A DNA stretch of 64,000 nt from Halobacillus sp. A1 (GTDB lineage: Bacteria > Bacillota > Bacilli > Bacillales > Halobacillaceae), in the NCBI RefSeq assembly GCF_024189295.1, contig NZ_JAIZEN010000001.1, forward strand, positions 1 through 64,000, written 5' to 3'. The first letter of the stretch is position 1. The number at the start of each line of letters is the position of its first letter. This document shows, one piece after another, positions 34,863-44,651 of this stretch. A program made the translations under genes and the position numbers. The notes beneath the pieces were generated by a model. That model did not search any database, was not told where the DNA came from, and worked only from the letters and a program-made list of their open reading frames with translations.

Positions 34863-35540
34863 ATGCTTGCTTTTGACCATATCGTTGTTGCTTCCGAAAA
34901 CCCCCTCGATGACCGGAGACAGCTGACAGAGAAATATAACTTGACCGGGGTTCCTGGCGGACATCATGAAAACTGGGGCACCTTCAATGAATTATCCTAT
35001 TTTTCCAACCGGAATTATATCGAATGGTTAGGCTTACAGCATCCCGATACAGCTTCTCAATCAGATAATCCGCTGATTCAGCAGTTTAAACAAACGTTTG
35101 ACCAAGGTAATATGGGCCCTTTTCAATTTGCGCTGCGTACTACCGATATGGATGGATATATCAGCTATTTCCGATCACAGAACATAGCGTATACTGGTCC
35201 ATTTCCAGGTGAAAGGATGCGGCCGGATGGTTCGGTTTTAAAATGGAGGATGCTTTTTCCTAAAGGACCAGCCGGCCTCCCTCCTCTCCCTTTCCTGATC
35301 GAATGGGAAGGTGTAAATGAACCCAGTCAGGCTTCCGACATTAATGCAGAAAAGTTCCAGTCACTGTCCATAGGGACGGAGGAAATTGAACGCTATAAAG
35401 AAGTACTCGTACACACGTTCCAGCTTAAAAACATGGAAGAGCCTTCCCAATTGACCTATCGTTGGCCGTTACAAAACGGGGAGCTTATCCTCACTAAAGG
35501 GCAGCACATATTTGTTCATTTCGATACCTTCCAATTATAG
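34863..35540 (+). CDS. VOC family (glyoxalase-like) protein
   Basis: A 225-residue protein with a glyoxalase-like (Glyoxalase_3) N-terminal domain: FDHIVVASENPLDD, GGHHENWGTFNELSYF and YIEWLG. The family ranges from dioxygenases to resistance proteins; the function is not predictable. The ATG at 34863 is 8 bases after AAGGAG. It stands alone with its own terminator. Confidence 0.85.
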   Translation: MLAFDHIVVASENPLDDRRQLTEKYNLTGVPGGHHENWGTFNELSYFSNRNYIEWLGLQHPDTASQSDNPLIQQFKQTFDQGNMGPFQFALRTTDMDGYISYFRSQNIAYTGPFPGERMRPDGSVLKWRMLFPKGPAGLPPLPFLIEWEGVNEPSQASDINAEKFQSLSIGTEEIERYKEVLVHTFQLKNMEEPSQLTYRWPLQNGELILTKGQHIFVHFDTFQL

Positions 35541-35551
35541 ATGACCATAAG

Positions 35552-35579
35552 AAGAGCGATGATTCATTTCATCGCTCTT
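35552..35579 (+). terminator. terminator after the VOC gene
   Basis: AAGAGCGATGA pairs with TCATCGCTCTT, followed by TTTTTAG. Confidence 0.93.
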
Positions 35580-35658
35580 TTTTAGATTCTAAAACTTAAT
35601 TTTTTCCAAAATTAACCGATAATTAGGTTGTCAGACATCTTATAGGAGGAGGGGCATC

Positions 35659-36606
35659 ATGAATAAACGAGGATGGATCGGTTTCATCATTTTATGTTTA
35701 GCGTTGATGGGTTGTAGTAAAGGGGAAACAGAGTCTGCGAGTGCAGCTGATGGCATCAGTGCCGGCCTGCTCGTTACAGAAAGCGGGCTTGGTGACGATT
35801 CGTTTAGCGACTCGGCATTTCAAGGACTGGAGCAAGCCAGGGACGAACTTGGCATCACATTCGATTATCGAGAACCTTTTGAAGGAGATTTTGAAGAAGA
35901 CATGGAAGAATTAATTGATCAGGAACATGATGTTATCATCGGGCTCGGCTATGATTCGCAGGCTTCCATAGATGCGTTAGCTGAAAAGTATCCTGAGCAG
36001 CATTATGTGTTGATTGATGCCGTTTCAGAGTTCGAAAATGTGACATCAATCACGTTTAAAGAGGATGAAGGTAGTTATTTAATTGGTCTGCTTGCCGGCA
36101 TGAAAACAGAGTCGAATGTGGTCGGTTTTGTCGGCGGGGAACAGATTGAGGTGGTCGAACGTTTCGAAACAGGTTTTCGCGATGGTGTGGCTGAAGTCAA
36201 TTCAGAGGCAGAGGTGCTGATCGAATATGCGCAGACATTCGATGATGATAAAAGAGGCGCTGACATCGTTGGATCTATGGTAGAAAAAGAGGCAGACTAC
36301 ATATTCCACGCCGCCGGATTTACAGGTGTCGGTGTGATGAAAGAGGCTCAAAAACAAGGGATCTACGCATTCGGCGCTGACAGTGATCAATACTATGTCG
36401 CAGAAGATGCTGTCGTATCTTCAATGATTAAAAACTTGAATGTTGCTCTTTATGATGTAATGGCTCAGCTCGTGGAAGGTGAATCTTTAGAAGGTGGCTT
36501 AAAGGAACTCGGCATTGAGGAAGAAGGTGTCGGTCTTGCGCCAATCCGTCTGATTGAATTGACTGATGAAGAGCAGAACCGTATGGATGAGGAGGTTGCC
36601 CAATGA
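35659..36606 (+). CDS. BMP family (PnrA-like) substrate-binding lipoprotein
   Basis: A 315-residue lipoprotein with lipobox LALMGC (Cys19) and a basic-membrane-protein/Med-type periplasmic-binding fold: [48 protein letters not shown] and [12 protein letters not shown] proteins usually bind nucleosides for an ABC importer. No importer genes are here; instead the stop overlaps the start of a chemoreceptor by 4 bases. GGAGGAGG precedes the ATG. Confidence 0.9.
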   Translation: MNKRGWIGFIILCLALMGCSKGETESASAADGISAGLLVTESGLGDDSFSDSAFQGLEQARDELGITFDYREPFEGDFEEDMEELIDQEHDVIIGLGYDSQASIDALAEKYPEQHYVLIDAVSEFENVTSITFKEDEGSYLIGLLAGMKTESNVVGFVGGEQIEVVERFETGFRDGVAEVNSEAEVLIEYAQTFDDDKRGADIVGSMVEKEADYIFHAAGFTGVGVMKEAQKQGIYAFGADSDQYYVAEDAVVSSMIKNLNVALYDVMAQLVEGESLEGGLKELGIEEEGVGLAPIRLIELTDEEQNRMDEEVAQ

Positions 36607-38321
36607 CAATAGGCAAAAGGTTATATACGCTCACACTGCTTCCGTTGCTGTTAGTTTTATTGCTTATCTCTTATATAATTTTCCAGATGTTCAGCTTTGA
36701 AAGCTCTACTAATGAGGATGTGCAATTTTTATTAGAAGGTAAGGAAGTGAACAGCCAGCTTATTTCTGTGGAACAAGCATTAGATACATATGGCTTCAGT
36801 CCTTCCGCTGCTACGAAGGATGAAGCTCTTACTCAAATTGAAGTAACAGATGAAGCATTTGGGAGCCTGGAATCTATGGTTCAGACGCCAGCTCAGGAAC
36901 AATGGTATGAGCAGGCCGAAAGTAAATATGCAGATTGGCAGCAAACCGCAGCAGCTGCACTTGAGAGTGAAGACCGTAACGAAGTGCAGCGCCAGGCTTC
37001 CCGTACTTCAGGCATCATCAACGACATGTATATGCTGCAAAGAGAAGCTCAAGCATGGTATGACAACAAAGTGGCAGCTCAAGCGGATGATATCCGCAGT
37101 TTGATATTATTTGCGGTTGCAGCAGCTGTAGTTTTGATCGCCAGCTCTATCTTCTCCACTTCCCGCTTGACTAAATCAATCGCCAAACCATTACAGGAAC
37201 TGGCAAGGCAAGCCTCTCGTGTAGCAGAAGGAGATTTAACGACCAGGATTGAAACGTCAGATAAAGAAAAAGACGAGATCGGGCAGCTCAAGCAGGCATT
37301 TCAGGTTATGATCAGAAACCTTACCTCTACGATGCAATCGGTGCATCGTATCGGAAATAATGTAGAGAAGTTCAGCTCTAAACTTAATCATGAAATGAAC
37401 GGGCTGTCTGAGGTGACCGAACAGGTAACTAGCTCCACTGATGAGCTTGCCCAGGGGAGTCAGTCTATTTCTCAGGATATTCAGGACGTCGCTTCCTTGA
37501 TGGAAAATATGAACCGCAGCTTTGAGATGAATACGGAAGAAAGTAAAAAAGCTTCCGAAAAAAGCACGCAAGCTTTATCTTCCGCAGAAAACGGTCAATC
37601 TGCTATTGAAGATCAGCGAGTTGTCATGGAAAAAAACACTCAATCCATCACCAACGTCGAGAACTCGGTGAATGATTTTATCGGCTATACCGACCAAATT
37701 GAAGTGACGGTTAAGCTTGTGAATGATATCGCTGAGCAGACAAACCTGCTGGCATTGAATGCTGCGATCGAAGCGGCCCGTGCCGGTGAACACGGGAAAG
37801 GTTTTGCAGTCGTAGCAGAAGAAGTTAGAAAACTTGCTGACCAATCCACAAAAGCTACCGGACAGATTTCAACGATGGTCCAGCAAATCAAAACCGGTGT
37901 CACCACCATTGAAAAAGAAATGCATGAAACCATGGAGCTTACAAAACAACAGCACCAGTCCCTTGATGCGTCAGAACAATCATTTAAAGTGATTCACACG
38001 CAAGTCGACGCTATTTACAAACAGCTGAATGGACTTGTAGAAGGGATGGTTGAATCTAAATCACAAAGCTCCCAGGTCACTTCATCCATAGAAAACGTAA
38101 GTGCCATCACCGAACAAACGGCAGCCGGTACGGAGGAAATCTCAGCAAGTGCGGGAGAACAACAGCACGCGTTCAACCAGCTGAGGAAGGAAGCCGACGA
38201 TCTCGAATATATGGTTAGTGAATTGAATCAGCATCTGGAGCATTTTCAGTGGGATATCCAAGATGAAAATGCCACGGTTGAACCGCTTCAAACGGAAAAT
38301 TTTCGAGCTGAAGCTAGTTAA
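36603..38321 (+). CDS. methyl-accepting chemotaxis protein
   Basis: A 572-residue chemoreceptor: membrane helix 1 (about 9-30), a short extracytoplasmic four-helix domain (about 31-160), membrane helix 2 (about 165-185), HAMP (about 190-245) and a cytoplasmic signalling domain whose hairpin tip reads [38 protein letters not shown]. The ATG overlaps the stop of the BMP lipoprotein, so the two are coupled. The lipoprotein may deliver ligand information to it; that is inferred. Confidence 0.95.
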   Translation: MTIGKRLYTLTLLPLLLVLLLISYIIFQMFSFESSTNEDVQFLLEGKEVNSQLISVEQALDTYGFSPSAATKDEALTQIEVTDEAFGSLESMVQTPAQEQWYEQAESKYADWQQTAAAALESEDRNEVQRQASRTSGIINDMYMLQREAQAWYDNKVAAQADDIRSLILFAVAAAVVLIASSIFSTSRLTKSIAKPLQELARQASRVAEGDLTTRIETSDKEKDEIGQLKQAFQVMIRNLTSTMQSVHRIGNNVEKFSSKLNHEMNGLSEVTEQVTSSTDELAQGSQSISQDIQDVASLMENMNRSFEMNTEESKKASEKSTQALSSAENGQSAIEDQRVVMEKNTQSITNVENSVNDFIGYTDQIEVTVKLVNDIAEQTNLLALNAAIEAARAGEHGKGFAVVAEEVRKLADQSTKATGQISTMVQQIKTGVTTIEKEMHETMELTKQQHQSLDASEQSFKVIHTQVDAIYKQLNGLVEGMVESKSQSSQVTSSIENVSAITEQTAAGTEEISASAGEQQHAFNQLRKEADDLEYMVSELNQHLEHFQWDIQDENATVEPLQTENFRAEAS

Positions 38322-38329
38322 CATGAAGA

Positions 38330-38348
38330 AGCCGCAGTCCGCGGCTTT
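38330..38348 (+). terminator. terminator after the chemoreceptor gene
   Basis: AAGCCGC pairs with GCGGCTT around AGTCC, followed by TTTTTATT. Confidence 0.92.
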
Positions 38349-38453
38349 TTTTATTACCATAAATTAGGCCGCGACCATACTGTATCATCATGAATAACGA
38401 TTTCATAATGGCGGACAAGCCACAAAGGGGCAGCAAAAAAAGGCGGGCTGACA

Positions 38454-38503
38454 TTGACATTCAAACGACCACTTGAATATAATATAATCAAACAATCATT
38501 TGA
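38454..38503 (+). promoter_or_regulatory. cadCA promoter with two CadC operators
   Basis: TTGACA (38454-38459) and TATAAT (38478-38483) are separated by 18 bases. Two inverted repeats of CadC/SmtB type overlap and follow it: ATTCAA-N8-TTGAAT (38459-38478) and TCAAA-N6-TTTGA (38488-38503). Metal binding by CadC would release both sites. Confidence 0.8.
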
Positions 38504-38520
38504 ATGTTAGGGGAATGAAT

Positions 38521-38886
38521 ATGCCTAAAGAAACATGTGACGTAACATGTATCCACCAGGACACAGTCGATCATGTCCAATCCAAAATAGATCAGCACTT
38601 TCAGCCCAATGCCTCAGAAATCTTCAAGGTATTGGCGGATCAGACGCGTCTTAAAATAGCCTTTGCGCTTACGATCGAAGATGAACTCTGTGTATGTGAT
38701 GTGGCTAACATCATCGGTGGTTCATCCGCTACCGCGTCCCATCATCTACGACACTTAAGGAAGCTCGGTTTAGCGGAACAGCAAAAGAAAGGCAAGCTAG
38801 TTTATTACTCGTTGGCTGACCCTACGGTGAAACAGATGGTAACTATGGCTTTTCAATTAAATGAAGGTTGTGGTGCACATGTCTGA
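38521..38886 (+). CDS. cadC: CadC, ArsR/SmtB family metal-sensing repressor
   Basis: A 121-residue winged-helix repressor. The metal-site motif ELCVCD and the N-terminal Cys residues (CDVTC) match CadC of Staphylococcus plasmid pI258, which senses cadmium, lead and zinc. The recognition helix is SSATASHHLRHLRKLG. The ATG at 38521 has AGGGGAA upstream. It overlaps cadA by 8 bases. Confidence 0.93.
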   Translation: MPKETCDVTCIHQDTVDHVQSKIDQHFQPNASEIFKVLADQTRLKIAFALTIEDELCVCDVANIIGGSSATASHHLRHLRKLGLAEQQKKGKLVYYSLADPTVKQMVTMAFQLNEGCGAHV

Positions 38887-40975
38887 ACAAACAGAAAAAA
38901 CGTACTACGTAGAAGGTTTCTCTTGTGCCGGCTGTGCGGGGACATTTGAAAAAAACGTCAAGAATATTCGAGGGGTGGATCATGCTGAGGTGAATTTTGC
39001 CGCCTCCAAAATCACGGTCTCAGGTGACGTTACTGTCAAACAGCTGGAAAAAGCAGGCGCTTTTGAAAAATTAAGCGTTCGCGAGGATCAGTCGGAATCA
39101 CCTGCTCCCTCCCCTCACTTTTTCTCGAAATATTTTCGGGAGTTACTGGCTGCATTTTTCCTTATCGCGGCTTATACAGTGCTCTGGACTGCAGGTGAAC
39201 CATCCATTTATACAACGGGATTATTCATAGCTGCCATCCTCACAGGAGGAACCAGACTATTCATTACAGGTCTGCAAAATCTCACCCGGGCTACTTTCGA
39301 TATGAGGACATTAATGACGCTCGCTATTATCGGAGCTTCGATTCTAGGAGAATGGGGCGAGGCTGCTGTAGTCGTCATTCTTTTTGCGATCAGTGAAGCT
39401 TTGGAAGCAAATTCGATGAACAAAGCCCGTGAATCTATTAGAACTTTATTTAACATGGCGCCGGACCGAGCTCTCGTACGACGCAACGGAGTCGAACAGG
39501 AAATAGCCTCAAAAGAAATTATTATAGGCGACACACTGCTCATTAAACCCGGCCAGAAAATCCCTGTCGATGGAGAAATTTCATTAGGGAACTCTTCCTT
39601 CAACCAGGCCGCGATTACCGGAGAATCCATTCCTGTACAAAAAGGAGTGGGAGATGAGGTGTTCGCTGGGACCTTAAACGAGCACGGATACGTGGAAGTA
39701 ACCGCTTCTTCAACTTCCTCAAATACAAAGCTTGCTAAAATCATTGAGTTGGTTGAAAAGGCACAGTCTGAAAAAGCCCCGTCTCAGCATTTCGTGGATC
39801 GGTTCGCTCATTATTACACGCCTGCGATCATCGTTGTAGCTGTAATTACAGCTGTTTTTCCGCCCCTTTTACTGGGAGCTGAGTGGTCTACATGGATATA
39901 CCAAGGTTTAGCCGTGCTTGTCGTCGGCTGCCCATGTGCTTTAGTTATCTCTACTCCCGTATCAATCGTGACGGCAATCGGCAATGCCGCAAAAAACGGA
40001 GTATTGATCAAGGGCGGTGTTTACTTGGAGCAAGCCGGCACGATACAAACGGTCGCCTTTGATAAAACAGGTACTTTGACGAAAGGATTTCCTGAAGTTA
40101 CGGATGTTCACCACTATCAAGGGAATCCAGCTGAAAACATGGCGTGGATTACTGCGATCGAAAAATACTCGCACCACCCTCTCGCTTCGGCTATTGTCAA
40201 AAAGGCCGAGAGTGATTCAACCAATTACAACCTTCCTGTAGAGGAATTTGAGTCAATGACAGGGAGAGGGGTAATGGGTCAAATTAGCGGAAAGACATAC
40301 TATGTAGGTTCCCCTTCTCTTTTCCACGGTCATTTGGATGAGGATCAATTATCGTTGATCGAGAAGTGGCAGGCAGAAGGCCATACTGTAATTGCCGCTG
40401 GCACAGAAGAAGCTCTGCACACCTTATTAGCCAGTAAGGACCGTGTGCGGAAAGAAAGCCGCGAAATCGTTCAGCGTCTGCATGAAATAGGGATCAATCG
40501 TACGACCATGCTGACTGGTGATAACAAGAGAACCGCCCAGTCCCTTGCAGAAGAAATCGGGATCACTGATTATCAAGCTGAACTCCTGCCTGAGCAGAAG
40601 CTGGAAGCGATTGAAGAATACCGAAAGAAATACGGAAAAATCATGATGATCGGCGATGGCGTGAATGACGCACCAGCCCTTGCGACAGCCGACATAGGCA
40701 CTTCACTTGGAGGTGCGGGAACGGATACCGCTTTAGAAACGGCAGATATCGTCTTCATGAAGGACGATTTATCGAAACTTCCGTTCACCATTCGTCTCAG
40801 CCGCCATACGCTTTCCATCATCAAGCAGAATATTACATTTTCCATTGGGATCAAACTCGTGGCGCTGCTTCTCGTCATTCCTGGCTGGCTGACGCTTTGG
40901 ATCGCTATATTTGCTGATATGGGAGCTACTATTTTAGTTACTTTAAATAGTTTGCGATTATTAAAGCATCGTTGA
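38879..40975 (+). CDS. cadA: CadA, P-type heavy-metal (Cd/Zn/Pb) exporting ATPase
   Basis: A 698-residue P1B-type ATPase: an N-terminal metal-binding domain with CAGC (Cys16, Cys19), eight predicted membrane helices, TGES in the actuator domain, the CPC metal-transport motif in VVGCPCALVIS, the phosphorylation site DKTGTLTKG, the SHHPLA motif and GDGVNDAPAL. It exports divalent soft metals from the cytoplasm. The start overlaps cadC, giving one operon. Confidence 0.95.
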   Translation: MSEQTEKTYYVEGFSCAGCAGTFEKNVKNIRGVDHAEVNFAASKITVSGDVTVKQLEKAGAFEKLSVREDQSESPAPSPHFFSKYFRELLAAFFLIAAYTVLWTAGEPSIYTTGLFIAAILTGGTRLFITGLQNLTRATFDMRTLMTLAIIGASILGEWGEAAVVVILFAISEALEANSMNKARESIRTLFNMAPDRALVRRNGVEQEIASKEIIIGDTLLIKPGQKIPVDGEISLGNSSFNQAAITGESIPVQKGVGDEVFAGTLNEHGYVEVTASSTSSNTKLAKIIELVEKAQSEKAPSQHFVDRFAHYYTPAIIVVAVITAVFPPLLLGAEWSTWIYQGLAVLVVGCPCALVISTPVSIVTAIGNAAKNGVLIKGGVYLEQAGTIQTVAFDKTGTLTKGFPEVTDVHHYQGNPAENMAWITAIEKYSHHPLASAIVKKAESDSTNYNLPVEEFESMTGRGVMGQISGKTYYVGSPSLFHGHLDEDQLSLIEKWQAEGHTVIAAGTEEALHTLLASKDRVRKESREIVQRLHEIGINRTTMLTGDNKRTAQSLAEEIGITDYQAELLPEQKLEAIEEYRKKYGKIMMIGDGVNDAPALATADIGTSLGGAGTDTALETADIVFMKDDLSKLPFTIRLSRHTLSIIKQNITFSIGIKLVALLLVIPGWLTLWIAIFADMGATILVTLNSLRLLKHR

Positions 40976-41007
40976 AACTAAGAGGCAGGACAAAACAACC
41001 TCTGAAC

Positions 41008-41054
41008 AAAAAACGTGTGAAATCAGTATTCTAAGACTGATTTCACGCGTTTTT
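41008..41054 (+). terminator. terminator after cadA
   Basis: A long stem, AAAAACGTGTGAAATCAGT with ACTGATTTCACGCGTTTTT, ends in TTTTTT. One G-U or mismatch pair is present. Confidence 0.93.
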
Positions 41055-41060
41055 TCATTT

Positions 41061-41260
41061 AAGCTATGTTAAAGTTCCGTGTTGATATCAAATAAGCACC
41101 CTATTCTTAATACTTAGTTTCGAGACTTTTGTATGAGGATATGGTGGCTTTAGAAAACGGATCGCTTTCCGTGGGCATGTGGTGAGCTTCCACGGAAAGC
41201 GAGTCATTCCCCGCCGCTTTGATCCACACACCCAATGTCTCGAATTCAAGTCTTCAAGTA
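41061..41260. repeat. type 1 repeat, copy G, internally deleted
   Basis: The left flank TCCGTGTTGATATC (41076-41089) is the inverse of the flank of copy C; TTTCGAGAC (41118-41126) follows. The core keeps CGCTTTCCGTGGG and GTGAGCTTCC but then jumps directly to ACGGAAAGCGAGTCATTCCCCGCC-type sequence, so the middle is lost. No gene in 40976-41349. Confidence 0.7.
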
Positions 41261-41349
41261 TCCTACCATATTGTTGAATAACTCACTTATCAATACCCTT
41301 CCTTTTTTTGAAGGGGAAATTCGTTTTTATCGTAAACATTTAAGAGAAA

Positions 41350-41604
41350 TCATCGGGAAGAATGACCTGATGGACGTTCTAGCGATAATAAGTCTTCATC
41401 AAGGTTCACTACCTTCTGTTCTACCATCTGACGGGCATCGTTTATCCCTTTGTTATACATAAAAGGACCGAGCTCCTGGATCATGAATTGCAGCAGCTGC
41501 TCTGACGCAATCGTACCTATTTCTTCATCTCGCTCCAGTTCAAAATAAGTCTGAATGCGTTCCACCATGTATTCTCTTTGTTCTTTAGTCAACGTTTTGA
41601 TCAT
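41350..41604 (-). CDS. DUF2164 family protein
   Basis: An 84-residue protein with LTKEQREYMVERIQTYFELERDEEIG and FMIQELGPFMYNKGINDA, the DUF2164 pattern. Mostly helical, no membrane segment. The function is unknown. GGAGGGAAG lies a few bases before the ATG. It lies between two repeat copies. Confidence 0.85.
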   Translation of the reverse strand: MIKTLTKEQREYMVERIQTYFELERDEEIGTIASEQLLQFMIQELGPFMYNKGINDARQMVEQKVVNLDEDLLSLERPSGHSSR

Positions 41605-41689
41605 CGTCTTCCCTCCCTGGATGATTCTATATTAGCACATCCTAAACTTAAGGAGGAAATCCTACTGAAACCGTTCTGTCATCGTGAAG

Positions 41690-41815
41690 AGTGGAAGCTG
41701 GTTTCAGGAAGTTCCCGTGACAAAAATTGCGGTTGAAGGTCCGGGAAATCACTCTCTTTCCAGGTGGTCAGGCTAACGCCTTCCGGTCTCACCATGTACT
41801 GTCACCCCATACATT
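41690..41815. repeat. type 1 repeat, copy H, degenerate
   Basis: GTTGAAGGTCCGGGAAATCACT and CTCACCATGTACTGT-like stretches match copies E and F read in the opposite orientation, but the middle is shortened and changed (GGTGGTCAGGCTAACGCCTT). The left flank GTTCCCGTGAC resembles GTTTCCGTGAC of copy F. Confidence 0.6.
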
Positions 41816-41829
41816 AAATAAGCCATGTA

Positions 41830-42420
41830 TCAATTCATAGCGACAGCGCATACGGTATTGTTCGGTTCTGTCGGCTTAATAAAGACTTCGATTTGCTGAA
41901 ACCCCGCATCTTGCAGCAAGGAGGTCAACTGCCCGCCGAGCACTTCAGTCGTATCATCTGTCGCTCCCTCTTCATGCGGACAAAGTGTAAGAGCGATCTT
42001 TCCTCCCTTGACCATTCTTTGACGAATCTCACTCAGCCTTTGCACAGGGTTACCCCAAAAGGTGACATTATTCACTGCATACACCTTATCTATCGGCTGT
42101 CTCACAGAGGAAATCGTTTCCGCCTTCCCATGAATGAGAAGAAACTGCTGGTCTCCCCTTTTTTCATGCAGCTTTTTCACTACCATATCCACCATAGCTT
42201 CCGAAGGATCGATCCCTATCAAATCGGAAGCTGGATAATTTTCTGCAAGCGTAGTGAGTCCTTCTCCGGGACCAAATCCCACCTCAAGCACCGTATCTCC
42301 ATTCTCTATATTCAAAAAGGATTGCGTCCAATTGTTTAGTTCATTATTTTCATAAGCCATGAAACGGCCGATCAGTTTTCCTATCCGGCCTTTGGGCTGT
42401 TCGAATTGATGCGTCAGCAT
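41830..42420 (-). CDS. class I SAM-dependent methyltransferase
   Basis: A 196-residue methyltransferase with motif I VLEVGFGPGEGLTTLA, an acidic residue in IGIDPSEAMV and later VNNVTFWGNP. The substrate is unknown; small-molecule or lipid methylation is possible. The ATG at 42420 has AGGAGG 8 bases upstream and is preferred over GTG 42429. It is divergent from the ABC importer operon. Confidence 0.88.
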   Translation of the reverse strand: MLTHQFEQPKGRIGKLIGRFMAYENNELNNWTQSFLNIENGDTVLEVGFGPGEGLTTLAENYPASDLIGIDPSEAMVDMVVKKLHEKRGDQQFLLIHGKAETISSVRQPIDKVYAVNNVTFWGNPVQRLSEIRQRMVKGGKIALTLCPHEEGATDDTTEVLGGQLTSLLQDAGFQQIEVFIKPTEPNNTVCAVAMN

Positions 42421-42499
42421 ATGTTCCACCTCCTCTTATTACCTACCCCCGTTTTTACATATTCATGCAGTTTAAATGGTTTCCCTGAGCATAAAATAT

Positions 42500-42529
42500 T
42501 TGTATGATAGGTTACATACACACTATGAT
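42500..42529 (+). promoter_or_regulatory. possible promoter of the YnjBCD-like operon
   Basis: TTGTAT and TATGAT are separated by 18 bases, 49 bases upstream of the binding-protein start. Confidence 0.45.
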
Positions 42530-42577
42530 TTCTTTGCTACATTACGAAGACCACCACCTTTCGGATAGGAGATTCTC

Positions 42578-43813
42578 ATGAAAACATTTTATTTTCCAAT
42601 CATCCTTGCTTCACTTCTCATAATTAGTGCATGCAGTCAGGAAGAAGGCGCTTCTTCTATCGACGACATAACCGCACAGTCGTGGGCGGATATTGAAGCT
42701 GAATCAGAAGGTACAGAAGTGCGCCTTTATATGTGGGGCGGCGATGAAGGGATCAATCAATATATTGATGAATGGCTGCAGCCTCAATTAGAAGATGAGT
42801 ACGGGGTGGAGCTGGAACGCATTCCTATGGAGACCGAAGAAATTCTGCAAAAACTCCAAACAGAGCAGCAGGCCGGGAAGCAAGAAGGAACCATTGATAT
42901 CATTTGGCTGAACGGGGAGAATTTCAAAACGGCTAAAGACAATGACCTGCTTGCCGGCTCTTTTGTAGATGTTTTGCCGAACTTCAACGAATACTATCAA
43001 ACGGACGACCCAGCTTTTTCGACAGACTTCGGAACGGATGTCAACGGAATGGAAGCCCCGTGGGGGAAGGTTCAGTTCGTATTTCATTACGATAGTGAAA
43101 AAGTGGAGCAGCCCCCTTCTTCCTTTGCTGAACTGAAGCAATGGATTTTAGAGAATCCAGGGGAATTCACTTACCCTAATGCGGAAGATTTCACTGGCAA
43201 TGCTTTCTTGCGTCACCTTTTATACGAACAGACCGAGCAGCCGTCTGACATTTACAGTGAGCCGTTCGAAGCCGATGAGGTGAACGAAAAGGCAGAAGGA
43301 ATGTGGACATATTTAAATGAAATAGAACATGACTTATGGCGTTCCGGGGATCATTATCCGAACTCATTGACAGAGCTTGACCGCTTATACGGAGAAGGTG
43401 AAGTGTCAATGACAATGGGGTACAACGAAGCGAGGGCTGAAAAACTTATCGATGAAGGTACCTTCCCTGATTCCACAAAATCCTTCGTTATGGAGCCAGG
43501 TTCGATAGGAAATACTCACTTTTTATCCATTCCATTCAATAGTACGAATAAAGAAGGAGCTCTCACCGCCATCAATTATATGCTTTCACCCGAGGCTCAG
43601 CTTTCAAAGTTGAAGCAGGACTACTGGGGTGAAAATACGCCGATCAGTTATGAGAAATTACCAGACAGCATGCGTGAAGAATTCGAAAAAGTAGAACGAG
43701 GAGACAGTGTGTTGGACCAGCAGGAGTTGGAAGAGAGCTTTTTACCGGAGTCAGAAGCGGACTATGTAGAGTGGATCGAGGATCAGTGGTTTGATGAGAT
43801 TGTTCAGAAATAA
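42578..43813 (+). CDS. ABC importer substrate-binding lipoprotein (YnjB-like)
   Basis: A 411-residue lipoprotein with lipobox LLIISAC (Cys19), a type II periplasmic-binding fold and the N-terminal motif VRLYMWGGDEGINQYIDEWL characteristic of YnjB of E. coli. YnjBCD is an uncharacterised importer related to thiamine, spermidine and iron systems. It is the first of five overlapping genes. Confidence 0.85.
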   Translation: MKTFYFPIILASLLIISACSQEEGASSIDDITAQSWADIEAESEGTEVRLYMWGGDEGINQYIDEWLQPQLEDEYGVELERIPMETEEILQKLQTEQQAGKQEGTIDIIWLNGENFKTAKDNDLLAGSFVDVLPNFNEYYQTDDPAFSTDFGTDVNGMEAPWGKVQFVFHYDSEKVEQPPSSFAELKQWILENPGEFTYPNAEDFTGNAFLRHLLYEQTEQPSDIYSEPFEADEVNEKAEGMWTYLNEIEHDLWRSGDHYPNSLTELDRLYGEGEVSMTMGYNEARAEKLIDEGTFPDSTKSFVMEPGSIGNTHFLSIPFNSTNKEGALTAINYMLSPEAQLSKLKQDYWGENTPISYEKLPDSMREEFEKVERGDSVLDQQELEESFLPESEADYVEWIEDQWFDEIVQK

Positions 43814-44651
43814 GCCTTGGTTCCTCCTTCTGCCCGCTCTTTTGTTTCTTATTCTCCCTTCTTATGGTCTAGCGACGGCTATCCTTGAAAGCATAAGAGG
43901 AACAGATGGCTTTACAGGAGAGCATTATGAAACACTATTTGCGTCCGATCGTTTCACAGCCTCCTTCCTGTTCAGTGTCCGGACAGCCCTTATTGCGAGT
44001 GTTTTGTCGCTTGCCGCGGGTGTACTCCTCACCCGTACCTTCTCAGGCTATTTAGAAAAAAATATACCCAGGCTGTCTGTGTGGCTGCCTATGGTTTTTC
44101 CTCATCTCGTTTGGGGATATATTATGATACTGCTGTTTGCTGAAACTGGGCTGTTCTCTCAGCTCCTCGTCTCCCTGGGCTGGATTGAAAGTTCAAATGA
44201 ATTTCCAATTTGGACGAGGGATTCGAATGGAATCGGCATTATTCTCACGTACATCTGGAAGGAGATTCCTTTCGTCATTTTAATGTTATTTCCGGTCTAC
44301 AGCGCCATCCCCCGTTCTTATTATGACCTGGTAGAAACACTCGGAGGAAGTCGATGGGACCAGTTCAAAACCGTCGAATGGCCGAGGATTCTGCCAGTGC
44401 TGCTGGAAGTATTTTTGATCATTTTCGCCTTTACGTTGACAGCCTATGAAGTGCCAGCACTGCTTGGGACTACCTTTCCGGAAATGGTTTCTGTCCTAAG
44501 TTATCAATGGTTCTACAGTGGAAGTTTTGAGGATCGGCCGCTGGCGTTCGCCGCCATGACGGGCACAAGCTTCTTGATTATGCTGGGCGCGTTAGCCGCT
44601 TATCTCTATTTAAACCGCAAGCGTATGCGCGCCATGAGGGGGAGATTGTAA
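43794..44651 (+). CDS. ABC importer permease (YnjC N-half-like)
   Basis: A 285-residue permease with six predicted helices and the EAA loop near VETLGGSRWDQFKTVEWPRILP. In E. coli both halves are fused in YnjC; here they are separate. ATG 43794 (or TTG 43791) lies 20 bases inside the previous gene, so translation is coupled. Confidence 0.86.
   Translation: MRLFRNKPWFLLLPALLFLILPSYGLATAILESIRGTDGFTGEHYETLFASDRFTASFLFSVRTALIASVLSLAAGVLLTRTFSGYLEKNIPRLSVWLPMVFPHLVWGYIMILLFAETGLFSQLLVSLGWIESSNEFPIWTRDSNGIGIILTYIWKEIPFVILMLFPVYSAIPRSYYDLVETLGGSRWDQFKTVEWPRILPVLLEVFLIIFAFTLTAYEVPALLGTTFPEMVSVLSYQWFYSGSFEDRPLAFAAMTGTSFLIMLGALAAYLYLNRKRMRAMRGRL

Noticed and set aside
39208-39744. A 178-codon open frame opposite cadA
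   Set aside because: It is a shadow of the strongly supported cadA frame with no ribosome site.
40976-41349. Small gene between cadA and the DUF2164 gene (41235-41462 frame)
   Set aside because: It overlaps the repeat flank and the antisense of the DUF2164 gene, and lacks a ribosome site.
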